Part shown: positions 27,674 to 36,362 of the stretch, in pieces
Layout: each line of letters opens with the position of its first letter
Position numbering within the stretch: position 1 is the first letter of the stretch
Program-made: the position numbers and the translations under genes
Notes under the pieces: generated by a model
Told to the model about the DNA's origin: nothing
What the model saw: only the letters and a program-made list of their open reading frames with translations
Databases searched by the model: none
Assembly: GCF_016900895.1 (NCBI RefSeq)
Contig: NZ_JAFEUN010000002.1
Span: 1 to 64,000 of the forward strand
Length of the DNA: 64,000 nucleotides
Direction: 5' to 3'
Origin: Parashewanella hymeniacidonis
GTDB lineage: Bacteria; Pseudomonadota; Gammaproteobacteria; Enterobacterales; Shewanellaceae

Positions 27674-29761
27674 TTAATCTTCTAACTCTTGAGTCATATC
27701 GATACTGTAAATCGCAAAACCAGGAACACTGTCTTCAATCTCAAGTTTTTTCATTGCACGTTGTTTATTAGCTTCAACAAAGCTATGTGCCTTCTCGCTA
27801 TCTTGAGTTTCAAAAGTAATATTTAGCTCTACAGAAGATTCAATGTTTTTGAAGTTCCAGTTGTAGTTTGCTTCAGTATTAATTTCTTTTGCTGACTCAC
27901 CAGTCTTAGGATCGAATTCAGATTTCTCTTTAATATAGTCAGTTAGTACTTGACGGTTTTCAACAGCAAAATCATGAACAATATGGTCTTCACCAGTGCC
28001 AGCAAATTTACCACCAAACCCACGGTAATTATTGGTGATAACAACAAATTCTTGGTCAGCTACTACTGGCTGATCTTTGTATTCAAGATCGATGATTCTT
28101 TGGCTGCCACCATCAACATTTTGAACTACACAATCGCGGTCATAGTTACTTGGCTTAGTCACATCAACTTTATAAGTTACACCGTCGATGCTATCAAAGT
28201 TATAAGTAGGGTGACCATCACGATTGATCAGTTGCTGAATTTCTGATTTTGAAGGATCAATTTGATTGAATTGGTTTACACTACATTCCAGCCATTCTTT
28301 CAGTTCTGCACCAGTAATTTTCAGAGCTACCATTGTATTTGGATACAAATACAAGTCAGCGGCATCTTTAATCGCTAAATCGCCTTTATCAACTTGTACA
28401 TATTGATCTGAATCACTATCAGAGTAACGACCACCAGCCTTAAACGGTGCAGCAGCAGATAAGATTGGTAGTTCTTTTAGGTCTGCAGGTAATTTATCTT
28501 GGGCATACCACATTTGAGCATCTGCTACGATTTGAACCGTAGGGTCATCTTGTGCCATTGATAAGAAGCTATACATGTTTGCAGAAGCTTTACCAATTGG
28601 AGCGTTAACGTATTCTCTGGTGCCTTTGTGTTCCAATTCCACTGCATCATGGATATCTTTATCTGCATCGACAAGAGGAGATTTCTCACTTGCATCGAAA
28701 ATAGCACGTGTGCTGCTTTGAGAGTCTACAACTTTCCAAGACTCTCCATCTTTCTCAATCACTAAATCGATGATACCTAAGTTATCACCCCAACGGCCTG
28801 GCATTACTGATGCAGTACCGTTAATAGTGCCTTTTTCGACGTCAGCGTTTTCTAAATCAGCATATTTATCACTAGGGAATACTTGGTGGCTGTGACCGAA
28901 CATTACAGCGTCGATTCCATCAACTTGAGTCAGTTTGTATACTGCATTTTCCATATCAGGGTTTTTGTCATCAGGGTTACCGATGCCAGAATGAGGGATC
29001 GCAACAATGATGTCGGCGCCTTCAGCTTTCATTTTTGGAACAAATATCTTTGCTGAATCAATGATACTGTTTGCGGTAACACGACCATTTAAGTTTTTGG
29101 CATCCCAAAGCATGATTTGTGGAGGAACAAAACCAATATAGCCAATTTTAATTGTGTGCTCGTCACCATCAGTATCAACGACGGTCTTTTCTTTGATTAA
29201 ATATGGAGTGAAACGATGATCATATTGGTCTAAATCGTCTTTACCACAATCTGTATCACAAATAACGTTTGAATTGATGTAAGGGAAGTTAGCTCCAGCA
29301 ATAGACTGATCTAAAAATTCAAGTCCGAAATTAAATTCATGATTACCAATGTTACCTACATCATAATCGAGTAGATTCATGGCTTTGTAGGCTGGGTGAG
29401 TACCTTGCAGTTCATTGTTGTTCTTTTTGAACTCATCAGCCATGTAGTCGCCCATTGGACTGCCTTGAAGAAGATCGCCGTTGTCTACAAGAACAGAGTT
29501 GTTTACTTCGGCACGTGCGTTGTGAACAATACTGGCTACACGAGCAAGCCCAATTGTTTGGTCTTCAGCATCTTTGTAATAGTTATAATCCATTATGTTG
29601 GTGTGAAGATCAGATGTTTCCATCACGCGTAGTTTTATCTGATCCTTATGATCTTTCTTGTCATTATCATCACTGTTACAAGCTGTTAAACCAAGTGATG
29701 CAGCCACTGCTAATGCAATTGCAGTTTTAGTTTTTAATTGTAACTTGTTACCAAAAATCAT
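27674..29761 (-). CDS. cpdB: 2',3'-cyclic-nucleotide 2'-phosphodiesterase/3'-nucleotidase, lipoprotein form
   Basis: A 695-aa two-domain 5'-nucleotidase-family enzyme. The metallophosphatase domain shows METSDLHTNIMDY, VDNGDLLQGSPMGDY, VGNIGNHEFNFG and MFGHSHQVFP. The C-terminal domain contains LYLYPNTMVALKITGAELKEWLE and NNYRGFGGK, as in CpdB substrate domains. It degrades extracytoplasmic cyclic nucleotides and 3'-nucleotides for phosphate or nucleoside salvage. The N-terminus has a signal peptide with lipobox LTAC (Cys28), so this form is membrane-anchored, whereas E. coli CpdB is soluble and periplasmic. Confidence 0.93.
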   Translation of the reverse strand: MIFGNKLQLKTKTAIALAVAASLGLTACNSDDNDKKDHKDQIKLRVMETSDLHTNIMDYNYYKDAEDQTIGLARVASIVHNARAEVNNSVLVDNGDLLQGSPMGDYMADEFKKNNNELQGTHPAYKAMNLLDYDVGNIGNHEFNFGLEFLDQSIAGANFPYINSNVICDTDCGKDDLDQYDHRFTPYLIKEKTVVDTDGDEHTIKIGYIGFVPPQIMLWDAKNLNGRVTANSIIDSAKIFVPKMKAEGADIIVAIPHSGIGNPDDKNPDMENAVYKLTQVDGIDAVMFGHSHQVFPSDKYADLENADVEKGTINGTASVMPGRWGDNLGIIDLVIEKDGESWKVVDSQSSTRAIFDASEKSPLVDADKDIHDAVELEHKGTREYVNAPIGKASANMYSFLSMAQDDPTVQIVADAQMWYAQDKLPADLKELPILSAAAPFKAGGRYSDSDSDQYVQVDKGDLAIKDAADLYLYPNTMVALKITGAELKEWLECSVNQFNQIDPSKSEIQQLINRDGHPTYNFDSIDGVTYKVDVTKPSNYDRDCVVQNVDGGSQRIIDLEYKDQPVVADQEFVVITNNYRGFGGKFAGTGEDHIVHDFAVENRQVLTDYIKEKSEFDPKTGESAKEINTEANYNWNFKNIESSVELNITFETQDSEKAHSFVEANKQRAMKKLEIEDSVPGFAIYSIDMTQELED

Positions 29762-30188
29762 TATAACCCCTATAAATTATTATTCGTTATATGTAATAAC
29801 TTATGTGATTATCAAGTAAATAAAAGTAGGTGTATGTGAACTGCATCACACAAAAACAAGCTAAAAAAGTGACTAAAAATTCAAATTTGTTAAGTTTATG
29901 TATATAAATATTGTATTTAAAGTTTGATTAATTTTGATTAAAAGTGAAGTTTGAAAACTTTAGATCAGAATGATTACTCTAAAATTAATTTAAGATGACA
30001 AAATGGTTAAATATGAAGCAAAAGATGTAATTTAAGCATCGTTTTGTTTGTAGTTTGTTTGCTTGTTTTTTGAACGTCGCTTTAGCTAGTAATTTAAACG
30101 ACTTGATGAAATAAAATTCAGTTGTTAGAGTTAGCTGTGATCTAGTTCAAGTTTTCCTCTTTATTGGAAGTGATTGAGTCATTATTGT
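29762..30188. other. AT-rich intergenic region before tRNA-Pro
   Basis: Promoter side of the leftward cpdB gene and upstream region of tRNA-Pro. The sequence is strongly A/T-rich and shows no supported gene, hairpin or repeat. Confidence 0.5.
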
Positions 30189-30265
30189 CGGTATGTAGCG
30201 CAGTCCGGTAGCGCACTGTCATGGGGTGTCAGGGGTCGGAGGTTCGAATCCTCTCATACCGACCA
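30189..30265 (+). tRNA. proL: tRNA-Pro, anticodon GGG
   Basis: A 77-nt gene with acceptor arms CGGTATG (30189-30195) and CATACCG (30255-30261), discriminator A and encoded CCA. D-arm GCGCAGTCCGGTAGCGC and T-arm GGAGGTTCGAATCCTC are normal. The anticodon arm (CTGTC-ATGGGGT-GTCAG) resembles E. coli proL and gives GGG as anticodon. tRNA 3' ends are common integration sites; here the accessory region begins directly after it. Confidence 0.95.
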
Positions 30266-30324
30266 ATTTTCTTGTTGATATATAAAGCTTTTTCAACTTT
30301 TATCGCACGCTAAAATAATTAGAT

Positions 30325-30386
30325 GCGCGAGATTTGCGCGAGATTAGCGCGACGCCTCACCCAGATGTAGCACGCTTTTGTAGCAC
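30325..30386. repeat. Short direct repeats after tRNA-Pro (candidate integrase arm sites)
   Basis: Two full and one partial tandem copies of an 11-bp unit GCGCGAGATTW lie at 30325-30352. Two copies of TGTAGCAC at 30366-30373 and 30379-30386 are spaced by 13 bp. They begin 60 bp beyond the tRNA-Pro 3' end. Such repeats are typical of arm-type binding sites of tyrosine integrases that target tRNA genes. No integrase gene is adjacent. Confidence 0.5.
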
Positions 30387-30826
30387 CAATCCTTCCTTTT
30401 CTCTTACAATCAAAAATGCCTTTTAGTCCTTAAAAGTGAATGTATATTCTTAATTTTGAGCAGTTGAAAGAATGTAAGTGGTATAACTTGGTTTTTCTGC
30501 AAACTCGGAATTGCCCCAAACCAAGTTAGATCATTAGCTCTACAATGGTTGTCAGAATCAATAATTCAATAAGTTCTTCTCGCGAGTCTTTGATTTTCTG
30601 ATGAACAAGTGCGCCTGTAACATCAATGGTGAAAACGTACATCATTCTGGTATGTATATCGATTCCGCAGTAATATGGGTAGCTTATTGTAGAGTATCAT
30701 TGAATTTTCTGAGGTGCCTACAACATAGTGGTCTATTACTGTGCTGGGTAGGTGCTCAATAAGTAGCTAGGCAGTCAACTAGGACAAATACTGTTTGGGC
30801 TTTTTAAGTTGGCCTATTTTTATAAA
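30387..30826. other. Non-coding junction region of the accessory island
   Basis: No gene could be supported between the tRNA-Pro-proximal repeats and the receiver-domain gene. The sequence is AT-rich with stops in all frames. Confidence 0.5.
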
Positions 30827-31420
30827 ATGGAAAAATATATGGATTGGGTAGTAGAAAATGCAGAGTGGTTATTTAGTGGAATCGGTGTAACCTTTTTAGG
30901 TTGTATAATTTTTTTCTTTGAAAGAATTAAGGCTTATTTTAAGCCAGCTAATGAATCCTCCACTGAGTATAAAGCACTAAATAATAAAAAAGAACTCAAT
31001 GCTGAGCCAGTAAAAAACAAAACATTAGATGATTTTAAAAATGAAACTAGGATCTTATTTATCGATGATGATATGCGTTTCAAGGTTTCAAAAATATTAA
31101 TTAGAAGCGGATGGGTTCACACAAAATTAATTAAGGACTGTGAAGCATTAGATGAGCAAGATGTTATTAATGCATCAATTTTATTTATTGATGTTCAGGG
31201 CGTTGGGTTAGCGATGGGCTTTAATGATGAAGGATTAGGTTTAGCTCTTGCTGTAAAACAAAAATATCCAAAGAAAAAAGTAGTAATATATTCTGCTGAA
31301 ACTCAAGGTGACAGATTTCACAAAGCCTTAAGGGAAGCTGATTCATTCTTAGCAAAAAATGCAGATCCTTACGAATTCCAACGACTTGTTGAAGATTTTA
31401 CTATTGGAGGAGAGTCTTAA
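30827..31420 (+). CDS. Membrane-tethered response-regulator receiver-domain protein
   Basis: A 197-aa protein with one N-terminal membrane helix (about 15-35, LFSGIGVTFLGCIIFFFERI), a polar linker (36-72) and a C-terminal CheY-like receiver. The receiver is complete: acidic pocket Asp80-82 (ILFIDDDMRF), phospho-acceptor Asp122 (ILFIDVQ), Ser156 (VVIYSAE) and Lys177 (LAKNA). It has no DNA-binding or enzymatic output domain, so phosphorylation must act on the membrane segment or a partner. The start is the ATG at 30827; a TTG 18 nt earlier is the alternative. It precedes a cytosolic histidine kinase by 3 nt, so they form a pair. Confidence 0.8.
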   Translation: MEKYMDWVVENAEWLFSGIGVTFLGCIIFFFERIKAYFKPANESSTEYKALNNKKELNAEPVKNKTLDDFKNETRILFIDDDMRFKVSKILIRSGWVHTKLIKDCEALDEQDVINASILFIDVQGVGLAMGFNDEGLGLALAVKQKYPKKKVVIYSAETQGDRFHKALREADSFLAKNADPYEFQRLVEDFTIGGES

Positions 31421-31423
31421 TTT

Positions 31424-32470
31424 ATGACTGTCCGTTATAGAATTCAAAACTCTAAAGGAAAAGTGATTTTTTGTGGTTTATTACCTTATGAAGTTACTTT
31501 AATAAAAGACGTAGCCTCTCAATCTCAGAAAGTTGGTGATGTAGGTATAAGAGCTGGTGTTTTAAGAAATGATTCATTTACAGTTTATGGATTCAGTTCA
31601 AATAAAGACTTTTTAAAGAGTTCACAAAAGTTTAGAACCCAATTAAATGTAATTTTAAACTCTACGGACTCAATAGATGAAATAATTGATAGTGCTAATA
31701 AATCAATAAATAAAAACACAAGCCGACTAATTCATAATTTAACTACTATTAATGCCCATAACATTCAAGAAATATACTCATTAATCCCTCAGGATGGGGT
31801 TAGTCTAAATATGAAAAAACAAATATCCTTCGCTGAAAATATTGTCAAAAAAGAACCTAAAGAAACAGCAATTACATTGTTGAGGATTGCTAAAAATAAC
31901 GCATCTATGAAGGTAGAGTTTTCAGTATTTAAAAAACTATTTGTTACTAATCCAGAATTGCAAAGAAGAACGCATAATATTCACAAAGTATTAATGAATA
32001 TGTTTTATCTATTTTTCTCTGATTTTACCGATAAGAATGTGGAGGTTGTTGTTGGTGACGAGAGTACGAATATGGCTTATTTTGATTACGAATCAGTTCA
32101 TGTTGCCTTGTATCATATAATTGAAAATGCAGCTAAGTTTATTAAAACTGATTCTATTTTAAACGTTGATATAGGTAGTAATGGTATATACACACAAATT
32201 TCAATGGATATGATTAGTACAGAAATAAAAGAAAATGAAATAGAACAAATATTTTTTGAGGGAGTGTCTGGTAATCTTCCCACTAAAATAGGAAAAGCAG
32301 GTGATGGTCTCGGCATGTATATGGCCAAAAAAATTATTGAACTAAATTCAGGTCTTATCGCTGTAACTCCATATCCAAGAACTTTAGAAGAAACATTGGG
32401 ATTTAAATTTCAAAGAAATGTTTTCACAATAAATCTTCCAAAATCTAAATCAAACCATACAAAATTTTAA
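31424..32470 (+). CDS. Cytosolic histidine kinase-like protein with HATPase domain
   Basis: A 348-aa protein. The N-terminal region (1-90) is unrecognised and has no membrane helix. A HisKA-like helix at about 97-120 (SRLIHNLTTINAHNIQEI) offers His104 as phospho-acceptor, with His112 as alternative. The HATPase_c domain has N-box HIIENAAKF (231-239), a degenerate G1 box near EQIFFEGVSG and a good G2 box KAGDGLGMYMAKKIIEL (291-307). Usual N-terminal sensor domains such as PAS or HAMP are not seen. It follows the tethered receiver by 3 nt, with GGAGGAG upstream. The pair probably forms a self-contained signalling module, plausibly defensive. Confidence 0.78.
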   Translation: MTVRYRIQNSKGKVIFCGLLPYEVTLIKDVASQSQKVGDVGIRAGVLRNDSFTVYGFSSNKDFLKSSQKFRTQLNVILNSTDSIDEIIDSANKSINKNTSRLIHNLTTINAHNIQEIYSLIPQDGVSLNMKKQISFAENIVKKEPKETAITLLRIAKNNASMKVEFSVFKKLFVTNPELQRRTHNIHKVLMNMFYLFFSDFTDKNVEVVVGDESTNMAYFDYESVHVALYHIIENAAKFIKTDSILNVDIGSNGIYTQISMDMISTEIKENEIEQIFFEGVSGNLPTKIGKAGDGLGMYMAKKIIELNSGLIAVTPYPRTLEETLGFKFQRNVFTINLPKSKSNHTKF

Positions 32471-32711
32471 AATCGGATTTGTAATAGCTTGCACGGTTCT
32501 AGTACCCAAACACAGTGAAGATGCTGATTTAGAAAAGACAATTAAAGCCAATACAACAAAGACAAGAAGCTACTCTTTATTTCGCCAAGGCTGCATCTAT
32601 TATGAGCTTTTACCGACGATGAAAGAAGAATGGGCGCTACCATTAATGGAAAACTTTTATCGTTACCTTAAAAACCACAGTATTTATCGCAGTACTTTCG
32701 GAATTATTTAA
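32470..32711 (+). pseudogene. C-terminal remnant of an IS4-type transposase
   Basis: An open frame without a start carries KTRSYSLFRQGCIYYELLP and TMKEEWALPLMENF, and ends STFGII-stop at 32709-32711. This ending strongly resembles the C-terminus of IS4-family transposases of Shewanella/Vibrio insertion sequences. The rest of the element is missing, and the frame begins at the end of the kinase gene, so a deletion joined the two. Confidence 0.65.
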
Positions 32712-33055
32712 CACAAAAATATGTGGGGTTCTCTAAGCTCTGGTCCATATCTTGTCCTTTGGCATGCAGAATCTGTGCGCAATGCAACCTCATTCATTCC
32801 CAACAGATCCAACACCGTCCTGTACTTTGAAGATTGTTAGTTTTGCTGGTATTGAGATGTAGGTTACCGGTGGCAGCATTAGTATGGGAGTAGGTTGGGT
32901 GTAATTCCGGTCTTTTAGGTCCTGATCCGGTGCTCGTCTTGTCTTTTGTGTATAAGTTTGAGGTTTATTATGTGATTAGTGATAGTGTTTATAACTGATG
33001 CCCTTGTTAAGATAGGCTCGTTTATACAGATAACTTACGTGAGATAAAGATTTTT
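32712..33055. other. Intergenic region after the IS remnant
   Basis: 344 bp without a supported gene. It probably contains the non-coding IS end and the promoter of the downstream lipoprotein gene. No clear inverted repeat was identified. Confidence 0.4.
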
Positions 33056-34108
33056 ATGAATAAAACGATTATTTTAATTCTTTTGGTATCATTGTCGCTT
33101 AGTGCCTGTGTACAAAAACCAAAACCGACACCAAATATACCAAAACCGACTTCAAATATACCAAGCTGTATAAATAACAAAAACACGAAAGAAACTGAGG
33201 CATTAATTAAACGCTTTCAGGAAGAAATTGGACCTGGGGTTTACTGGAATGATTTCGATAAAGTAATACCAACAATAGAAAAACCATATACAGGGACTGC
33301 AATACTTCAACTTAGTAATAAATACAACAGAACTACCTTCGCCAAGGTTGAAAACTACAGGACTGGCGCAAAAAATGAGCTGGAAACAACAGGGCGAAAC
33401 CCTAGTGAAGCGCGAAAAAAATTGCTATATGCAACTGAATTAGCAGAAAAAACAATAAAGTCGAAAGAAAGAGAAATTAAGGCCATAAAGGATGCTGAGT
33501 GTACTTTTAATAACAGCTATAGAAGTAAATCGGTATCTAAACAATTAGCCTTTGAGGTTGAAGTGTTTAAAGGGCTCATAAATGTGACGATACCAAACCT
33601 AATCACTGAAGTGAATAAAGGTGAGGAGTACCAACAAATAGTTTTAAAGCGTAAAAATGCAGAAATTAAACAGAAGCAAATTGCGAGTGATAAAGTAAAG
33701 AACAGACGAGCTAGCTATCTAGCAAATAAAGGAACAGTGTACAAAGACAGTAAGATTGTCATTAAGTTAATAGACTATACTAACTCCACTTTATTTATAT
33801 CAATAAAAAATATACAAAAAAATAAAATATTAAAAACTAATTTCACCAAATGTACTTTGGTGGATACAAAATTTGGAGGAACTGAATGTGTTTTCGTGGT
33901 TAACGGATTGACGCTTAATGACCAGTATGGAAATCACTTCAGACTGTATGCCAGTGAAGATAGGAAAATATATCCTCAAGAAGTGGTTATATTTAAATTT
34001 AGAGGAGATAGAGCGTTAGATACTTCAAACCTTATTTTTAATATTCCAGCATATACTATTGGAACTGAAAAGAATGTTAACTTGAGATTTCCAGCAAAAA
34101 CATACTAG
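33056..34108 (+). CDS. Hypothetical lipoprotein with coiled-coil region
   Basis: A 350-aa protein of unrecognised family. Signal peptide MNKTIILILLVSLSLSAC ends in a lipobox (LSAC, Cys18), followed by a short repeated KPTPNIPKPTSNIP linker. Residues about 40-220 are rich in Lys/Glu and partly helical, with coiled-coil character (NELETTGRNPSEARKKLLYATELAEK, KRKNAEIKQKQIASDKVKNR). The C-terminal third (240-350) looks like a beta-rich domain with NIQKNKILKTNFTKC and a Cys pair. It stands alone between an IS remnant and the TIR gene. No function can be assigned. Confidence 0.65.
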   Translation: MNKTIILILLVSLSLSACVQKPKPTPNIPKPTSNIPSCINNKNTKETEALIKRFQEEIGPGVYWNDFDKVIPTIEKPYTGTAILQLSNKYNRTTFAKVENYRTGAKNELETTGRNPSEARKKLLYATELAEKTIKSKEREIKAIKDAECTFNNSYRSKSVSKQLAFEVEVFKGLINVTIPNLITEVNKGEEYQQIVLKRKNAEIKQKQIASDKVKNRRASYLANKGTVYKDSKIVIKLIDYTNSTLFISIKNIQKNKILKTNFTKCTLVDTKFGGTECVFVVNGLTLNDQYGNHFRLYASEDRKIYPQEVVIFKFRGDRALDTSNLIFNIPAYTIGTEKNVNLRFPAKTY

Positions 34109-34241
34109 ACTTCGACATGTTACTTTAAAAGAGAGATGTACAGAGACATAAGTTATAATGGGGTATTGGCCACTGCTTAATTTTTTCTAGTCTGGAGTAG
34201 CTAATTTAAAGCAGTCCACCTAAATCATTTATGTCCAAACC

Positions 34242-34266
34242 TGTGCCAGCATAATCGACTGGCACA
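34242..34266. repeat. Short inverted repeat
   Basis: TGTGCCAG (34242-34249) and CTGGCACA (34259-34266) form an 8-bp perfect stem with a 9-nt loop in a 264-bp non-coding stretch between the lipoprotein and TIR genes. No T-run follows, so it is not an obvious terminator. Origin unknown. Confidence 0.4.
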
Positions 34267-34372
34267 TTCCTGCCCCATTACTAGTTGGCGAGACAAATGG
34301 ATGAATCGGAGAACAGCCCCTTCTTTAATAGATAGTCTTGGTACAAGACTGAGTGCGTGTAGAGCTACCATT

Positions 34373-35518
34373 TTATTTGATAGAAGTTTTAATGAAGCTT
34401 ACAGAACTTTTAGTTAGCTCTGTGTTATCGTTTTGAAGTTCTAGCGCACTAAAAAGAGGTGGAAATTCAGTCAAATTTAAGCAGTGTATTTCTTTACCAA
34501 TTTCAACGGCGTAATCTAGTTCCATTTGTACCCAAAGAGACTTAACTTCGAGTCTTTCAGACACAGAATTATTGGTCTGGACGAAGAGAAATCTATGCGA
34601 TTGTTTGATTCTTTCTTTAAGCACAATTTTGGTGAATTCACTCGTAAGCTCTCGTTTTAAAAAGTCACTATCGCTACTCCAATCATAGTAAATATGAATG
34701 TCATGCTTGTTCAGTTGTTTTTTCAAGTCACTAATTAGCAGACTATCTTTATAGCTATGTGATACAAAACAATCAAAGGTTTTCGTACTCTGTAAGCTAT
34801 TTGAACTAAGGAGGTTGGCTAGGTCCTGGGGTGATACTTCAAAATTGACTTTTTCCAAGTGGTATTGTTTTTTCTTACCTTTAAACCCTTTACATTTGCG
34901 AACAAAAGCACTTAGTTCTTGTAGATGTTTAAATGCGATATTTCTAATGTGATTATTTCTTTCGGAGCTATTCAATTTTTGGAAGAATAGTTGCGTTCTT
35001 TCTGTATTAAATTTTCGCAACTCGCTTATGATTTCAAGCTTTTCACTGTGTGTTGAACCGCGTTTGTGATATGCAGCAATGTAAACCTCTAAGTAATAAG
35101 GGTCTACCTCTTGCATTAGAAGGGGGGAAGGTTGGAGTAAATTAATGGTATTTGTCATGCTCTCCTCCGCCTTTGCAATAGACTCTTCGTTGAAAGTAGC
35201 TTGTCGCTGCTGTTTGTATTTAACAGAACATACACTTTTAACAATTGGCAGGTTTTTGAAAAAATTTGGAGGACTTAGGTGTTTATATCTTCGCTTTTTT
35301 CCACATCTGACTAAAAATTCGTCGAGACCTTGGTACTGTTTGTAGCGTTCATTTAACTCCTTCCACTTCTTGGGATAAAACTTCTGAAACTTCTGCAACA
35401 AAGCTTCAGGGTCGTATTCGTATGGCATTGTTGTCATAACTTTAAGAATTGGCGCTCGGTAACACTTCTTGTACTTAATGGTTTCGCTCACAAATTTCCT
35501 TTTAGTTTTTCCTGGCAT
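34373..35518 (-). CDS. TIR-domain protein with unknown N-terminal domain
   Basis: A 381-aa protein. The last third is a TIR domain (about 247-355): TFDCFVSHSYKDSLLISDLKKQLNKHDIHIYYDW forms betaA to betaB, RFLFVQTNNSVSERLEVKSLWVQMELDYA follows. Glu333 in WVQMELDYA is at the position of the catalytic NADase glutamate. The basic N-terminal 240 residues show no recognised domain and contain CGKKRRYK and KGKKKQYH patches. Bacterial TIR proteins often deplete NAD or make signalling nucleotides in phage defence. The ATG at 35518 has AGGA 8 nt upstream. It is transcribed alone, towards the lipoprotein gene. Confidence 0.8.
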   Translation of the reverse strand: MPGKTKRKFVSETIKYKKCYRAPILKVMTTMPYEYDPEALLQKFQKFYPKKWKELNERYKQYQGLDEFLVRCGKKRRYKHLSPPNFFKNLPIVKSVCSVKYKQQRQATFNEESIAKAEESMTNTINLLQPSPLLMQEVDPYYLEVYIAAYHKRGSTHSEKLEIISELRKFNTERTQLFFQKLNSSERNNHIRNIAFKHLQELSAFVRKCKGFKGKKKQYHLEKVNFEVSPQDLANLLSSNSLQSTKTFDCFVSHSYKDSLLISDLKKQLNKHDIHIYYDWSSDSDFLKRELTSEFTKIVLKERIKQSHRFLFVQTNNSVSERLEVKSLWVQMELDYAVEIGKEIHCLNLTEFPPLFSALELQNDNTELTKSSVSFIKTSIK

Positions 35519-35696
35519 AAGTCTATCCTGATCCTACTTCTTTCTAGGCACTGTAAATTAAACTAGTAGAATGTAAACGATGACGAATAAAAAACTCATA
35601 AGTAGCAGGATAATTTTGACCAACCGTTGGTGATGAGCTTCTAGAACAAAGAGCCTAAATGAGTCCGAGCGATTGTATTGGGAAAGCTCTAAGAGC

Positions 35697-35722
35697 ATGG
35701 CCAGTTTTTGTTGACCACTACA
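35697..35722. mobile_element. Possible end of an IS3-type insertion sequence
   Basis: On the minus strand TGTAGTGGTCAACAAAAACTGG starts at 35722. It resembles the terminal repeats (TGTAGTGGTCAA..AAAACTGG) I know from IS3-family elements of marine gammaproteobacteria. It begins exactly where homology of the IS4-type transposase fragment stops. No orfA/orfB follows, so only an end would remain. Confidence 0.35.
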
Positions 35723-36243
35723 CTCGGCAACTTGAGTAAACCAAGTATTCTGGTAGCCCGCATCAGTCATTATTAAAAGACAGCAATGCCCTGGTAAAAT
35801 GGTTGCCAATTCCTCTAGAAAGCGGTTGTGGCTGCGCGGGGCATTGTAATCTTCAAGTAGAAATGTGCGTTCATAAAGGGTCACGCTTCGGCCTTGACAC
35901 TGATGAAAGCGCGCAAAGTCATTAGTCTTAATTGTTCACGAACATCTGCCCACTCGACAAGAATAATAGGCATAGGATTAGCGGCACAAAGGTGCTGCGC
36001 ATGCCATCGATATAGAGCCATTCTGTCATTATTGAGATGGTGATTACCGAGTACGCGGTCCATTCTTTTGATACTATGTTTTGCTGCGACATTGCCAGAG
36101 ATGTTACGACTTAGCTGTGTTAATGAGAGTTGATTGCCATCTAGTAATGATTTTATGGCAACCATAAGAGAACTAAAGCGTTTTTTGTGAATCGTAGGGC
36201 ATTGCGAACCCAGAGATTGATGTAGTATTGTAATGTCGCGCAT
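35723..36243 (-). pseudogene. IS4-family (IS10-like) transposase fragment, frameshifted and truncated
   Basis: Frame 1 from ATG at 36243 reads MRDITILHQSLGSQCPTIHKKRFSSLMVAIKSLLDG and continues to LVEWADVREQLRLMTLRAFIS, the N-terminal half of IS10/IS4-group transposases with the first catalytic Asp region (VEWADV). A frameshift near 35884 moves to VTLYERTFLLEDYNAPRSHNRF and IMTDAGYQNTWF, holding the second catalytic Asp (TDAGY). The homology ends at about 35723 and the C-terminal half, with the catalytic Glu, is absent. The gene is therefore inactive. Confidence 0.85.
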
Positions 36244-36362
36244 GGTGTTATTTTTGGCGAAATTGATTAGTTCAAACAGCACCATGCGTGTCTAGCCATG
36301 GTTTGTAAAAGCAATTTTCTGAGGATTCCCTAGATAGGTGCATATGGAGTTTTATTTAAGCA

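Noticed and set aside
30827..32470. Complete Detocs system
   Set aside because: Detocs needs a PNP-domain response regulator effector, which is not seen here.
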